DNA of 64,000 nucleotides from Limosilactobacillus portuensis (GTDB lineage Bacteria; Bacillota; Bacilli; Lactobacillales; Lactobacillaceae): assembly GCF_014838735.1 (NCBI RefSeq), contig NZ_JABUXQ010000001.1:98855-162854 (forward strand), given 5' to 3'. Positions 12,907 to 20,365 of this stretch are shown one piece after another (position 1 is the stretch's first letter; the number at the start of each line of letters is the position of its first letter). The notes beneath the pieces are model-generated. The model searched no databases. It was not told where the DNA came from and worked only from the letters and a program-made list of their open reading frames with translations. The position numbers were made by a program, and so were the translations under genes.

Positions 12907-13206
12907 ATGGCTACTGAAAGTTACTTTTGGACAGAAAAACAAGATAACGGTAACACACGTTTAGGCTTAAATGATAATGGTCGGGATGACCTTGGCCAAG
13001 TTAGTTTTATTGATGTTCCTGCTGTAGGGACAAAGCTAACAAACGGGGGTAAGTTTGTTGCTGTTGAAGCTGAGAAGGCAGTAACTGATATTGATAGTCC
13101 AATTGACGGTGAAATTGTTGCAGTAAACCAAAAAATAATTGATCAACCAGAATTGCTTGGTTCAAGTGACAAAAATGATAATTGGATTGTTGAGGTTAAG
13201 GCATAA
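12907..13206 (+). CDS. gcvH: Glycine cleavage H-like lipoyl-domain protein
   Basis: A 99-aa single lipoyl domain with the expected modified lysine K57 in VEAEKAVTD and the flanking beta-hammerhead sequence. It is shorter than true GcvH (about 125-130 aa). No other glycine cleavage genes are nearby, so it is probably a stand-alone lipoyl carrier (GcvH-L type) acting in lipoate relay or a redox-linked modification pathway; this is inferred from the family. It is 17 nt after rodA. Confidence 0.8.
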   Translation: MATESYFWTEKQDNGNTRLGLNDNGRDDLGQVSFIDVPAVGTKLTNGGKFVAVEAEKAVTDIDSPIDGEIVAVNQKIIDQPELLGSSDKNDNWIVEVKA

Positions 13207-13281
13207 CATTCTAATGTTATATAATAAGAGGCTTAGGGAGACCTGGCCTTTTTCATTTTTAAAATTAATTTGAATTAGGTA

Positions 13282-13310
13282 TTGACAATAAAAAGTGAAC
13301 TTAGTATTAT
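13282..13310 (+). promoter_or_regulatory. Promoter of the met T-box operon
   Basis: A perfect TTGACA (13282-13287), a 17-bp spacer and TATTAT (13305-13310), with a further TATAAT overlapping at 13308-13313. It lies directly upstream of the T-box leader. Confidence 0.8.
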
Positions 13311-13339
13311 AATATCAATCGAAATATTAGAATACTATT

Positions 13340-13606
13340 TGAAAAGATGAGTAGATACTAATTAATCATTCAGAGAGTTCTTGATTGGTGAAAGAGAATT
13401 GGTTGATGGTACCGAAGATGGTCTTTGATTAAAGCGTGTTAGTGAGTCTGATGATAAGCTAATATTGGTTACTGCCCATTATCGCAGGTGAGTGTTTACT
13501 GACACTTATTAAGGTGATCATTGTGAAGTGATCATAAACTGCGGTGGTACCACGAAGCCTTTCGTCCGTTTAATAATTTGTTTATTGAACGAACGAAAGG
13601 CTTTTT
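13340..13606 (+). promoter_or_regulatory. Methionine T-box leader of metNIQ
   Basis: Stem I features are the AGTA loop-E half (13350-13353), the AG bulge (CAGAGAG, 13371-13377), and the partner GAA at 13414-13416 followed by one base and then ATG (13418-13420), the specifier codon for methionine. The T-box proper, GGTGGTACCACG, is at 13543-13554. It is followed by a long terminator with arms 13555-13565 and 13593-13603 and a T run. Uncharged tRNA-Met should stabilise the antiterminator and turn on methionine uptake. Confidence 0.88.
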
Positions 13607-13628
13607 TATTGAAAAGGAGGAAGAGTAA

Positions 13629-14681
13629 TTGATTCGGTTTAAGGATGTCTCAAAAACATATAACGGTAAAGAAGGCCCGGTAAAGGCAATTAAAGATGTT
13701 AATCTGACAATCCCTGATGGAAAAATTTATGGAATCGTTGGTTATTCAGGTGCTGGAAAAAGTACTCTAATCCGAATGATTAACGGCTTGGAGACACCAT
13801 CCACTGGTTCTGTAACCGTAAATGGTCAAGAAATTAGTCAACTAAAAGGGGAAGCGCTTCGGGAAGCCAGATTAAAAATCGGAATGATTTTCCAGCACTT
13901 CAACTTGTTATGGTCACGAACCGTCCAAGAAAATGTTGAGTTTCCATTAGAAATTTCTAAAAAAGGAAGCAAGACAGAACGTCAGCAAAAGGCGGAAGAA
14001 TTAATTAAACTGGTTGGCCTTCAAGGAAAAGAAAATGCTTATCCTTCAGAATTGTCTGGTGGGCAAAAGCAACGGGTTGGAATTGCTCGCGCCCTTGCTA
14101 ATGACCCTAAAATTTTATTATCTGATGAAGCGACAAGCGCTTTGGATCCAAAGACAACGGATGAGGTTTTGGATCTCCTTGTTGATATTAATCGTCGTTT
14201 AGGATTAACAATTGTCGTAATTACTCACGAAATGCATGTTATTCGTAAAATTTGTGATCATGTTGCGGTACTGGATGCTGGAACGATTGTTGAAGAAGGA
14301 CCGGTTTTGGATGTCTTTAAGCACCCACAACAAGCAATTACGAAACGGTTTGTTAACCAAGAAACGTCTACTGGTTCTGCTGATGATACTCAAGTGGTCG
14401 TTAAGCAATTATTGGAATCCCATCCTGATGGGGTAATTGTTAAATTGACCTTCCACGGTGACCAGGCAAAATTGCCAATCGTTTCTGAAATGTTACGCCA
14501 ATTCCCCGAAACAAATATGAGTATTATTGAAGGGAATATTCACCAAACACAAGAAGGCTCAATTGGTTCATTGTATATTCAATTAACTGTTGATAACGAC
14601 AACCAGGATCAAATTAAGGGCGCTTTAGATTACCTGAAGACAATGAGAGTAGAAACAGAGGTGATTAACCGTGAACAATAG
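13629..14681 (+). CDS. metN: Methionine ABC transporter, ATP-binding protein
   Basis: A 350-aa ATPase of the D/L-methionine importer. It has Walker [10 protein letters not shown] (38-46), the Q-loop at Q89, signature LSGGQKQR (from 142), Walker [13 protein letters not shown] (162-173), and a C-terminal NIL domain (about 265-345) that senses methionine in this family. The start is TTG 13629 with AAGGAGGAAGAG upstream. Ser replaces the usual Cys just before the Walker B Asp, a neutral change. It overlaps metI by 11 nt. Confidence 0.93.
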   Translation: MIRFKDVSKTYNGKEGPVKAIKDVNLTIPDGKIYGIVGYSGAGKSTLIRMINGLETPSTGSVTVNGQEISQLKGEALREARLKIGMIFQHFNLLWSRTVQENVEFPLEISKKGSKTERQQKAEELIKLVGLQGKENAYPSELSGGQKQRVGIARALANDPKILLSDEATSALDPKTTDEVLDLLVDINRRLGLTIVVITHEMHVIRKICDHVAVLDAGTIVEEGPVLDVFKHPQQAITKRFVNQETSTGSADDTQVVVKQLLESHPDGVIVKLTFHGDQAKLPIVSEMLRQFPETNMSIIEGNIHQTQEGSIGSLYIQLTVDNDNQDQIKGALDYLKTMRVETEVINREQ

Positions 14682-15357
14682 TGGATTTGCTTCATTCTTT
14701 GAATTTAATAATGTTGATTGGACAAAGATGGGCCAAGCAACCTGGGAGACCGTTTGGATGACTGTTGTCTCTATGGTTGCGGTAGCAATTTTGGGGATTA
14801 TTCTTGGATTGATTTTGTTTGAAACCCAGAATAGTAACTCAATTGGTGCCAAGATTGTTAACTGGGTAGTTGCAGCGCTGGTAAATGTCTTCCGGTCAAT
14901 CCCGTTCATTATCTTAATCGTTCTGTTGCTACCAGCAACTCAAGCACTGGTTGGAACGATTATGGGGCCACGAGCGGCGCTACCATCGCTGATTATTTCA
15001 GCCGCACCATTCTATGCCCGGTTAGTTCAAATCGCCTTTGATGATTTAGATCATGGGGTGATTGAAGCAGCTAAGGCAATGGGCGCAACCCGCTGGCAAA
15101 TTGTTACTAAGGTTTTGATTCCGGAAAGTTCGCCAGCTTTAGTTTCGGGGATTACGGTTACTACCATTTCACTGATTGGTTACACCGCAATGGCTGGGGC
15201 AATTGGTGCTGGTGGTTTAGGGAACCTTGCTTACTTAGATGGTTTCCAGGCAAGTAACAATGCCGTTACAATGATGGCCACGATTATTATCGTCATAATT
15301 GTTTTTGTCTTCCAATTCTTGGGTGACACAGTTGTTAAGAAAATTGATAAGCGTTAG
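14671..15357 (+). CDS. metI: Methionine ABC transporter, permease
   Basis: A 228-aa permease with five or six membrane helices and the EAA-type cytoplasmic loop ([25 protein letters not shown]) that docks to MetN. It starts at GTG 14671 with GAGGTG 8 nt upstream, inside metN, so the two are translationally coupled. Confidence 0.92.
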   Translation: MNNSGFASFFEFNNVDWTKMGQATWETVWMTVVSMVAVAILGIILGLILFETQNSNSIGAKIVNWVVAALVNVFRSIPFIILIVLLLPATQALVGTIMGPRAALPSLIISAAPFYARLVQIAFDDLDHGVIEAAKAMGATRWQIVTKVLIPESSPALVSGITVTTISLIGYTAMAGAIGAGGLGNLAYLDGFQASNNAVTMMATIIIVIIVFVFQFLGDTVVKKIDKR

Positions 15358-15379
15358 TTAGAAAACGGAGGGAATACTT

Positions 15380-16201
15380 ATGAAGAAAAAATGGTTAGCA
15401 GCAATTGCAACATTAGCATTAGGAGCATTAGTCCTTACTGGATGTGGAAAGCAAAAAGAAACTACTTTGACTGTGGGAGCATCTTCAACTCCTCACGCTG
15501 AAATTTTGAAGCACGTTCAACCCCAATTAAAGAAGGAAGGGGTTAACCTTCAAATTAAGACATTCCAAGATTACGTATTGCCAAACAAAGAGTTAGCAAG
15601 TGGCGATTTAGATGCTAACTACTTCCAACACAAGCCATTCTTGGACAACTGGAACAAGAAGAATCATGGAACTTTAATTAGTGTCGGAAATGTTCACCTG
15701 GAACCAATTGGCTTCTACTCTAAGAAGTACAAGAAGTTATCTGATTTGCCTGATGGGGCAACGATTTTAGTTTCAAATAACGTTGCGGACTATGGACGGG
15801 TTCTTCAAATCTTAAAGGATGCCGGTTTAATTACATTGAAGCCGGGAACTAAGATTGAATCTGCTAACTTTAATGATATTCAAACTAACAAGAAGAACCT
15901 GAAGTTCAAGACAGATCTTGAACCAAAGCTCATGACGCAATTCTACAAGCGTGGTGAAGGTGATGCAGTTGTCATCAATGCCAACTACGCTGTTCAAGCG
16001 GGCTTAAATCCAAAGAAGGATTCAAGCGCCCTTGAAAAGAATACTTCACCTTACGCTAACTTAATTGCAGTTCAAAAGAAGAACAAGAATAATCCAGCAA
16101 TTAAGAAGTTAGTTAAGGCCCTTCAATCCAAGTCAACTCAACAATGGATTAATAAGCACTACAACGGTGGTGTCGTTGCGGTTTACCCTAATGGCAAATA
16201 A
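15380..16201 (+). CDS. metQ: Methionine-binding lipoprotein
   Basis: A 273-aa NlpA/MetQ family substrate-binding lipoprotein. The signal peptide ends in the lipobox LTGC with C22 as the lipidated residue. Family features such as VGASSTPHAEIL and GDLDANYFQHKPFLDNWNK are visible. It is 22 nt after metI, the last gene of the T-box-controlled operon. Confidence 0.93.
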   Translation: MKKKWLAAIATLALGALVLTGCGKQKETTLTVGASSTPHAEILKHVQPQLKKEGVNLQIKTFQDYVLPNKELASGDLDANYFQHKPFLDNWNKKNHGTLISVGNVHLEPIGFYSKKYKKLSDLPDGATILVSNNVADYGRVLQILKDAGLITLKPGTKIESANFNDIQTNKKNLKFKTDLEPKLMTQFYKRGEGDAVVINANYAVQAGLNPKKDSSALEKNTSPYANLIAVQKKNKNNPAIKKLVKALQSKSTQQWINKHYNGGVVAVYPNGK

Positions 16202-16226
16202 AAGAATAATCGTTTCAATGTAAATA

Positions 16227-16275
16227 AATAGCTCCAAGAATTCGGTTTTACCGAAAGCTTGGAGCTATTAATGTT
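16227..16275. terminator. Bidirectional terminator between metQ and the MFS gene
   Basis: A 12-bp stem (16227-16238 with 16258-16269) stands between convergent genes. The downstream side is T-rich in both directions, although neither U-tract is strong. Confidence 0.7.
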
Positions 16276-16282
16276 TTAAATC

Positions 16283-17488
16283 TTAATCTAGTGAATTAAC
16301 AACATTGAGTTTGAAGAGGAGAAGATTAAAGGTAACAATTACAGCTGTAATGACAAATACCATACTATAACTAGAAACTCCAGCGATAGTGGAACCAAGT
16401 AGTGGGCCAAAAATATTTCCAATGTACATTGCGCTTTGGTTCCAGGAAAAAATTCGTCCGGTAATCATTGCAGGCGTGTTCTTGGTAAGAAGGGTTTGTA
16501 CTTGAGGAAAAAGACATGCATCCGTAAAGCCAACTAGGAAGCGTAAGATCCCCAGTTCAAACGCGTTCTGAACAAAAGCAGTCAGAAAAAAGAGAACAAT
16601 TGCACCGCTGAAACCGGCAATAATTACTTTTTGAGTACCAATGCGATCGCCGATTGCCCCAAATCGTGAGGCGGCAAGAAAAGTAGCAATTCCAGGAAGC
16701 GCTGCGATTACTCCAGAAATGAAGACAACGTTTCCCTGGTGATGCATTAATTGACTAACGTAGAGGGAGACAATTGGGTTAATCGAATTATTGGCAGCTT
16801 GAATGATCAGGGTAGTGAGGAGAAGGCCGAAGATCAACCGTGGATTCTTGAGTGCAGCAACCACACCACGTGAACTTTCAAGCTTCTTATTGGTTACCGG
16901 TTCAAAATCATCTTCATGAACAAAGAAGAGGGCTAAGAAGAAAGCAATGAGGAGCAAAAGACCGGTAATAAAGAAAGTAACCCGATAACTGAATAGCGAA
17001 GCAAGGGCACCCCCGATAAAGGGACCAAGAAGATTGCCAGCCGTAAATGAGGAAGCCATGGTTCCCAGTGCTTGGCCTGATTTCTCTTTTGGTGTTTCTG
17101 TTGCAATTAAGGCATTGGAGTTAGAAACAAAGCCGGCAAAGAAACCTTGAGTCATCCGGAGAATAAACAGTTGCCAAACATTAGTGACAAGTCCCATTGC
17201 TGCTAAGACGATTGCCATGCCAAGGGATGCACGGAGGATCATTAGCTTCCGCCCTTTTTGATCTGCTAATTTCCCCCACCATGGAGAAACAAAAGCAGAG
17301 ACAAAATAAATTCCTGAAAAAACTAATCCGGCCCACATGTTTAATTGTTGATGGGAAAAATGTCCTAGGGTGTTAATATAGAGTGGCAAGAATGGCATTA
17401 CTTCGGAAAAAGCAATTCCAGCAATAAAGACGGCAATTGCAAGGACACGTAAGTTTCGTTGCCAAATTGGGATCCTCTTTTCTATCAT
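16283..17488 (-). CDS. MFS drug-efflux type transporter
   Basis: A 401-aa protein with 12 predicted membrane helices. It has the MFS loop 2-3 motif GKLADQKGRK and the antiporter-like segment near GNLLGPFIGG, resembling the MdtG/PmrA group of multidrug exporters. The substrate is unknown. Encoded opposite metQ and divergent from ddl, with its own promoter. Confidence 0.75.
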   Translation of the reverse strand: MIEKRIPIWQRNLRVLAIAVFIAGIAFSEVMPFLPLYINTLGHFSHQQLNMWAGLVFSGIYFVSAFVSPWWGKLADQKGRKLMILRASLGMAIVLAAMGLVTNVWQLFILRMTQGFFAGFVSNSNALIATETPKEKSGQALGTMASSFTAGNLLGPFIGGALASLFSYRVTFFITGLLLLIAFFLALFFVHEDDFEPVTNKKLESSRGVVAALKNPRLIFGLLLTTLIIQAANNSINPIVSLYVSQLMHHQGNVVFISGVIAALPGIATFLAASRFGAIGDRIGTQKVIIAGFSGAIVLFFLTAFVQNAFELGILRFLVGFTDACLFPQVQTLLTKNTPAMITGRIFSWNQSAMYIGNIFGPLLGSTIAGVSSYSMVFVITAVIVTFNLLLFKLNVVNSLD

Positions 17489-17531
17489 ACGATAACTCCT
17501 TTAATTTAAACTTGCGAAAAAAGTGCCTTTT

Positions 17532-17560
17532 ATTATAACGCAAAGTCCCGGGGATGTTAA
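17532..17560 (-). promoter_or_regulatory. Promoter of the MFS gene
   Basis: Read on the minus strand: TTAACA (17555-17560), a 17-bp spacer and TATAAT (17532-17537). The start codon is about 45 nt downstream. Confidence 0.75.
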
Positions 17561-17603
17561 TTTAAGGCTTTCTTGCTTAAATCTAGTAAGAAAAACTAAT
17601 TCA

Positions 17604-17612
17604 TGGTATACT
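17604..17612 (+). promoter_or_regulatory. Extended -10 promoter of ddl
   Basis: TGGTATACT (17604-17612), an extended -10 located 58 nt before the ddl start. No clear -35 is present. Confidence 0.5.
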
Positions 17613-17669
17613 AAAGATTCTAGGAAAACGGTAATAAATAAAGTTAAACTAAATAAGGTGGTATACGCA

Positions 17670-18806
17670 ATGACTAAAAATTTAAACATCGCATTGCTGT
17701 TTGGTGGCAATTCATCTGAACATGATGTTTCAAAACGTTCGGCGCATAATATCTATGATGCTCTTGATAAAGATAAGTATAATGTTAGCTTATTTATGTT
17801 CACGAAAGATGGGATTCTTCTTGGTAATAGCGCATCACAACGAATCTTTAATGGTGATGATGAAGACCAAGTTGTTCAAGAAGAATACCAAAAAATGGAC
17901 CTGAATCAACCATTAGCACCAATTATGGCATTAAACGAGATGAAGGCTGTCGATCTCTTCTTTCCGGTAATTCATGGTAACCTTGGAGAAGATGGGACCG
18001 TTCAGGGGCTTTTTAAGCTCTTGAAGAAACCATATGTTGGTTCTAATATTGCTGCCAGTGCGATGGCATTTGACAAGGACTTGACAAAGAAGATCCTTAC
18101 AGAAGCCGGAATTCGGAACACTCCTTACGTGGTGGTTACACCAGAAAACCGGGCAGATTATCCATGGGCTAAGGTTGAAGAAAAAATTGGTGACTTGGCA
18201 TTCGTAAAGCCTGCTAAGCAAGGTTCTTCTGTTGGAATTCATAAGGTAACAAATGCGGAAGAGTATGAAAAGGCGTTGGATGATGCCTTTAAATACGACT
18301 ACAAGATTCTTGTAGAACAAGGAATTGATCACCCGCAAGAAGTTGAAATCTCGATTCTGGGGAATGAGCATCCAGTTGCTTCTAAGCTTGGTGCTGTTCG
18401 TGTTCCTGAAGGCGATTCTTTCTACAACTATGAAAATAAATTTGTGGACGCTAGTGGGGTTGTCTTTAAATTACCAGTAAAGTTACCAGAATACTTAACT
18501 GAAGAAATTACTTCAATGGCTTTGAAAGCATACAAGGTTCTTGGCATGAAGGGAATGGCACGGATTGATTTCTTGGTTGATTCAAATAATGTACCATACC
18601 TTGGCGAACCAAATACGTTACCAGGATTCACTAATATTAGTTTGTATCCGCAAATGTGGGAAGTTTCAGGAATTGGTTACTCCGATTTGATTGACCGATT
18701 AATTCAGCTTGGCCTAGAAGAATTTGATCGAAATAGTAAGATTAAGTATGATTTCCGTAAACTTGGTGAAGAAAAAGTCGGTACTAAAAAGTACAATGAA
18801 GATTAA
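17670..18806 (+). CDS. ddl: D-alanine--D-lactate/D-alanine ligase, F-type
   Basis: A 378-aa ATP-grasp ligase that makes the D-Ala-D-X dipeptide end of peptidoglycan precursors. Visible motifs are FGGNSSEHDVSKRSA at the N-terminus, HGNLGEDGTVQG, KPAKQGSSVGI in the ATP-grasp domain, and the metal-site segment LGEPNTLPGFT. At the position that is Tyr in D-Ala-D-Ala ligases (Y216 in E. coli DdlB) this enzyme has Phe (F258, at the end of FYNYENKF). That is the form associated with D-Ala-D-Lac synthesis and intrinsic vancomycin resistance in lactobacilli. The start is ATG 17670 with AAGGTG upstream; the open frame extending back to 17523 crosses the promoter. Confidence 0.93.
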   Translation: MTKNLNIALLFGGNSSEHDVSKRSAHNIYDALDKDKYNVSLFMFTKDGILLGNSASQRIFNGDDEDQVVQEEYQKMDLNQPLAPIMALNEMKAVDLFFPVIHGNLGEDGTVQGLFKLLKKPYVGSNIAASAMAFDKDLTKKILTEAGIRNTPYVVVTPENRADYPWAKVEEKIGDLAFVKPAKQGSSVGIHKVTNAEEYEKALDDAFKYDYKILVEQGIDHPQEVEISILGNEHPVASKLGAVRVPEGDSFYNYENKFVDASGVVFKLPVKLPEYLTEEITSMALKAYKVLGMKGMARIDFLVDSNNVPYLGEPNTLPGFTNISLYPQMWEVSGIGYSDLIDRLIQLGLEEFDRNSKIKYDFRKLGEEKVGTKKYNED

Positions 18807-18873
18807 AGTGTTCACTTTATATTCATTTTTATTTAAACTGTCTATTTAATTTATGAAAAAAGAATAAGAAAAG

Positions 18874-18910
18874 AAAGACTGGTCAAAATAAGTCCTACTA
18901 GTCTTTTTTT
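18874..18910 (+). terminator. Terminator after ddl
   Basis: A 10-bp stem with one wobble pair (18874-18883 with 18897-18906) followed by T7. Confidence 0.8.
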
Positions 18911-18943
18911 GTTCCAGATTTCTTCGCATAAACCCATGATTAG

Positions 18944-18952
18944 TGCTATAAT
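18944..18952 (+). promoter_or_regulatory. Extended -10 promoter of the XRE-TPR regulator gene
   Basis: TGCTATAAT (18944-18952), a perfect extended -10, about 90 nt upstream of the start codon. Confidence 0.55.
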
Positions 18953-19043
18953 GCATAAGGATATTTTTAACTATAATTTGTAGATCATTTGATCTTTCTA
19001 ATAAATTTAGTCATATTATTAATAAGTTGAGGAAGGGAAGAAA

Positions 19044-19886
19044 ATGAAACTCCGAGGAGACGTCTTAAAGAAAATTCGCCGCAAAAGAGGGTTATCACAG
19101 ACAGCATTAGCAGAAGGTATCTGTACCCAGGCAACAATTAGTTTAATGGAAAAGAAGAACCGGTTGCCTAAAATGAATATTCTGACTGCAATTTGTGAGC
19201 GGCTAAATATTCCCACAGAACGAATTGTGGAGAATAGCGGAAGCGGCATTAATGACCAATTTAACACAATTGTAAATGATTTAGTTGCTGGTAAATTCGA
19301 GATTGCTACGGAAGCATTAAATAAGATTCCGGTAAAGAAGCTAGAGAGTGATTTTGATAAGCAACGGTATTATTACCTATTAGGAATGGTTCAAGTTAAC
19401 TCCAATAAGATTGATGAAGCAATCTTTAGCTTTGAATTAGTGTTAACCCAGTTTGCGACAACCAGCGCTAATATCTACCTTGCAATGACCACTGCGGGAA
19501 TGGCATTGGCATACTATAAACGCAATGATCCAGAGCGGGCAGCAAGGCTAACTGATCGGGCGGTTCGGTTAATTGATAATAAGAAATTAATCGGGAGCTT
19601 ACACCAATGGGCATCAATTTACTGCCAACTTGGCGAACTTTATAGTAACTTAGGCAACTATAAGGATTCAAAAGACATTGTTGAACGGGGAATTGAACTT
19701 TGTCGTGAGCATGATTCACTTTTCATTTTGGACGAATTATACCTTATTCGAGGAAAAGATGAACTAGCATTGGGTGACGATAAACAGGCAAAGGAAACTT
19801 TGGAAATTGCCCGAAGTATTAGCGTAGCGCGTCGTGAATCTTTTGTTAAGGATGAAATTGCTGCTGAATTAGAAAAATTGAATTAA
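19044..19886 (+). CDS. XRE-type regulator with TPR-like C-terminal domain
   Basis: A 280-aa protein. Residues about 7-60 form an XRE helix-turn-helix (LKKIRRKRGLSQTALAEGICTQ... ). The rest is all-helical with tetratricopeptide-like repeats (for example around YYYLLGMVQVNSNKIDEAIFSFE and SIYCQLGELYSNLGNYKDSKD). This architecture is that of PlcR/Rgg/ComR-like (RRNPP) regulators, many of which bind short peptides. I see no obvious signal-peptide gene next to it, so a peptide ligand is speculative. It is a single-gene unit, with a terminator on each side. Confidence 0.8.
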   Translation: MKLRGDVLKKIRRKRGLSQTALAEGICTQATISLMEKKNRLPKMNILTAICERLNIPTERIVENSGSGINDQFNTIVNDLVAGKFEIATEALNKIPVKKLESDFDKQRYYYLLGMVQVNSNKIDEAIFSFELVLTQFATTSANIYLAMTTAGMALAYYKRNDPERAARLTDRAVRLIDNKKLIGSLHQWASIYCQLGELYSNLGNYKDSKDIVERGIELCREHDSLFILDELYLIRGKDELALGDDKQAKETLEIARSISVARRESFVKDEIAAELEKLN

Positions 19887-19891
19887 AAAGG

Positions 19892-19932
19892 AATTGCTAG
19901 TTACGGTAACTATCGTAGCTAGCAATTTTTTA
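19892..19932 (+). terminator. Terminator after the XRE-TPR gene
   Basis: AATTGCTAG / CTAGCAATT (19892-19900 with 19919-19927), followed by T-rich sequence. Confidence 0.8.
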
Positions 19933-19970
19933 TTACCAGTTATTGATAGAAAAGACTGAAAAGAGTAAAC

Positions 19971-20015
19971 GAGGCTTCAGAGTTCGGTAATTAAGAACTC
20001 TGAAGCCTCTTTTTT
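19971..20015 (+). terminator. Second, very strong terminator before the ara region
   Basis: A perfect 15-bp stem (19971-19985 with 19995-20009), 9-nt loop and T run. It has no gene of its own, standing 40 nt after the previous terminator, so it insulates the ara promoter or ends a short unannotated RNA. Confidence 0.85.
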
Positions 20016-20034
20016 AAATTTAATAGCTTGATAT

Positions 20035-20050
20035 ATTCGTCCGGACAAAT
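20035..20050. promoter_or_regulatory. Distal AraR-like operator
   Basis: ATTCGTCCGGACAAAT is a near-perfect 16-bp palindrome matching 13 of 16 positions of the AraR consensus ATTTGTACGTACAAAT. It lies 226 bp upstream of the promoter-proximal operator. The AT-rich stretch between them (20051-20257) shows no gene. Confidence 0.65.
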
Positions 20051-20257
20051 TGCAGGAAATTAAATAAGAATAATTAATTTTAATATGAGTATTAACTCAC
20101 TATTAATTATGAAACAGCGCCTTTATGAGAGGTAATTCAAATAAATATAGAAAAAAGTTTCACATGCAAGACAAAATACCAATACAAATAAGGCAAGAAT
20201 GTAAATATAAATAAAACAATATTCACGATTGATAATGATGAATTTGCATTTATTATA

Positions 20258-20286
20258 TTGATTTATACGTACAAATAGTTTATAGT
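20258..20286 (+). promoter_or_regulatory. Promoter of the arabinose operon
   Basis: TTGATT (20258-20263), a 17-bp spacer and TATAGT (20281-20286). The AraR operator fills the spacer and a cre site follows about 12 bp downstream, so both repressors would block RNA polymerase. Confidence 0.75.
20261..20276. promoter_or_regulatory. Promoter-proximal AraR operator
   Basis: ATTTATACGTACAAAT differs from the AraR consensus ATTTGTACGTACAAAT at one base. It lies between the -35 and -10 of the ara promoter, and the cognate repressor gene is at 27.2-28.3 kb. Confidence 0.85.
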
Positions 20287-20298
20287 AATAATTGTTCA

Positions 20299-20314
20299 AT
20301 GAAAGCGCGTTCAT
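20299..20314. promoter_or_regulatory. cre site (CcpA) of the arabinose operon
   Basis: ATGAAAGCGCGTTCAT matches the cre consensus WTGNNARCGNWWWCAW at all but one position. Placed just downstream of the expected transcription start, it should mediate glucose repression. Confidence 0.8.
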
Positions 20315-20365
20315 GTTCATACAGTTACTTCTATAATTTTTTACCCTTTAAGGAGGATGAATGTA

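Noticed and set aside
17931-18371. 146-codon open frame antisense to ddl
   Set aside because: Shadow of a strongly conserved gene; no ribosome-binding site or recognisable product.
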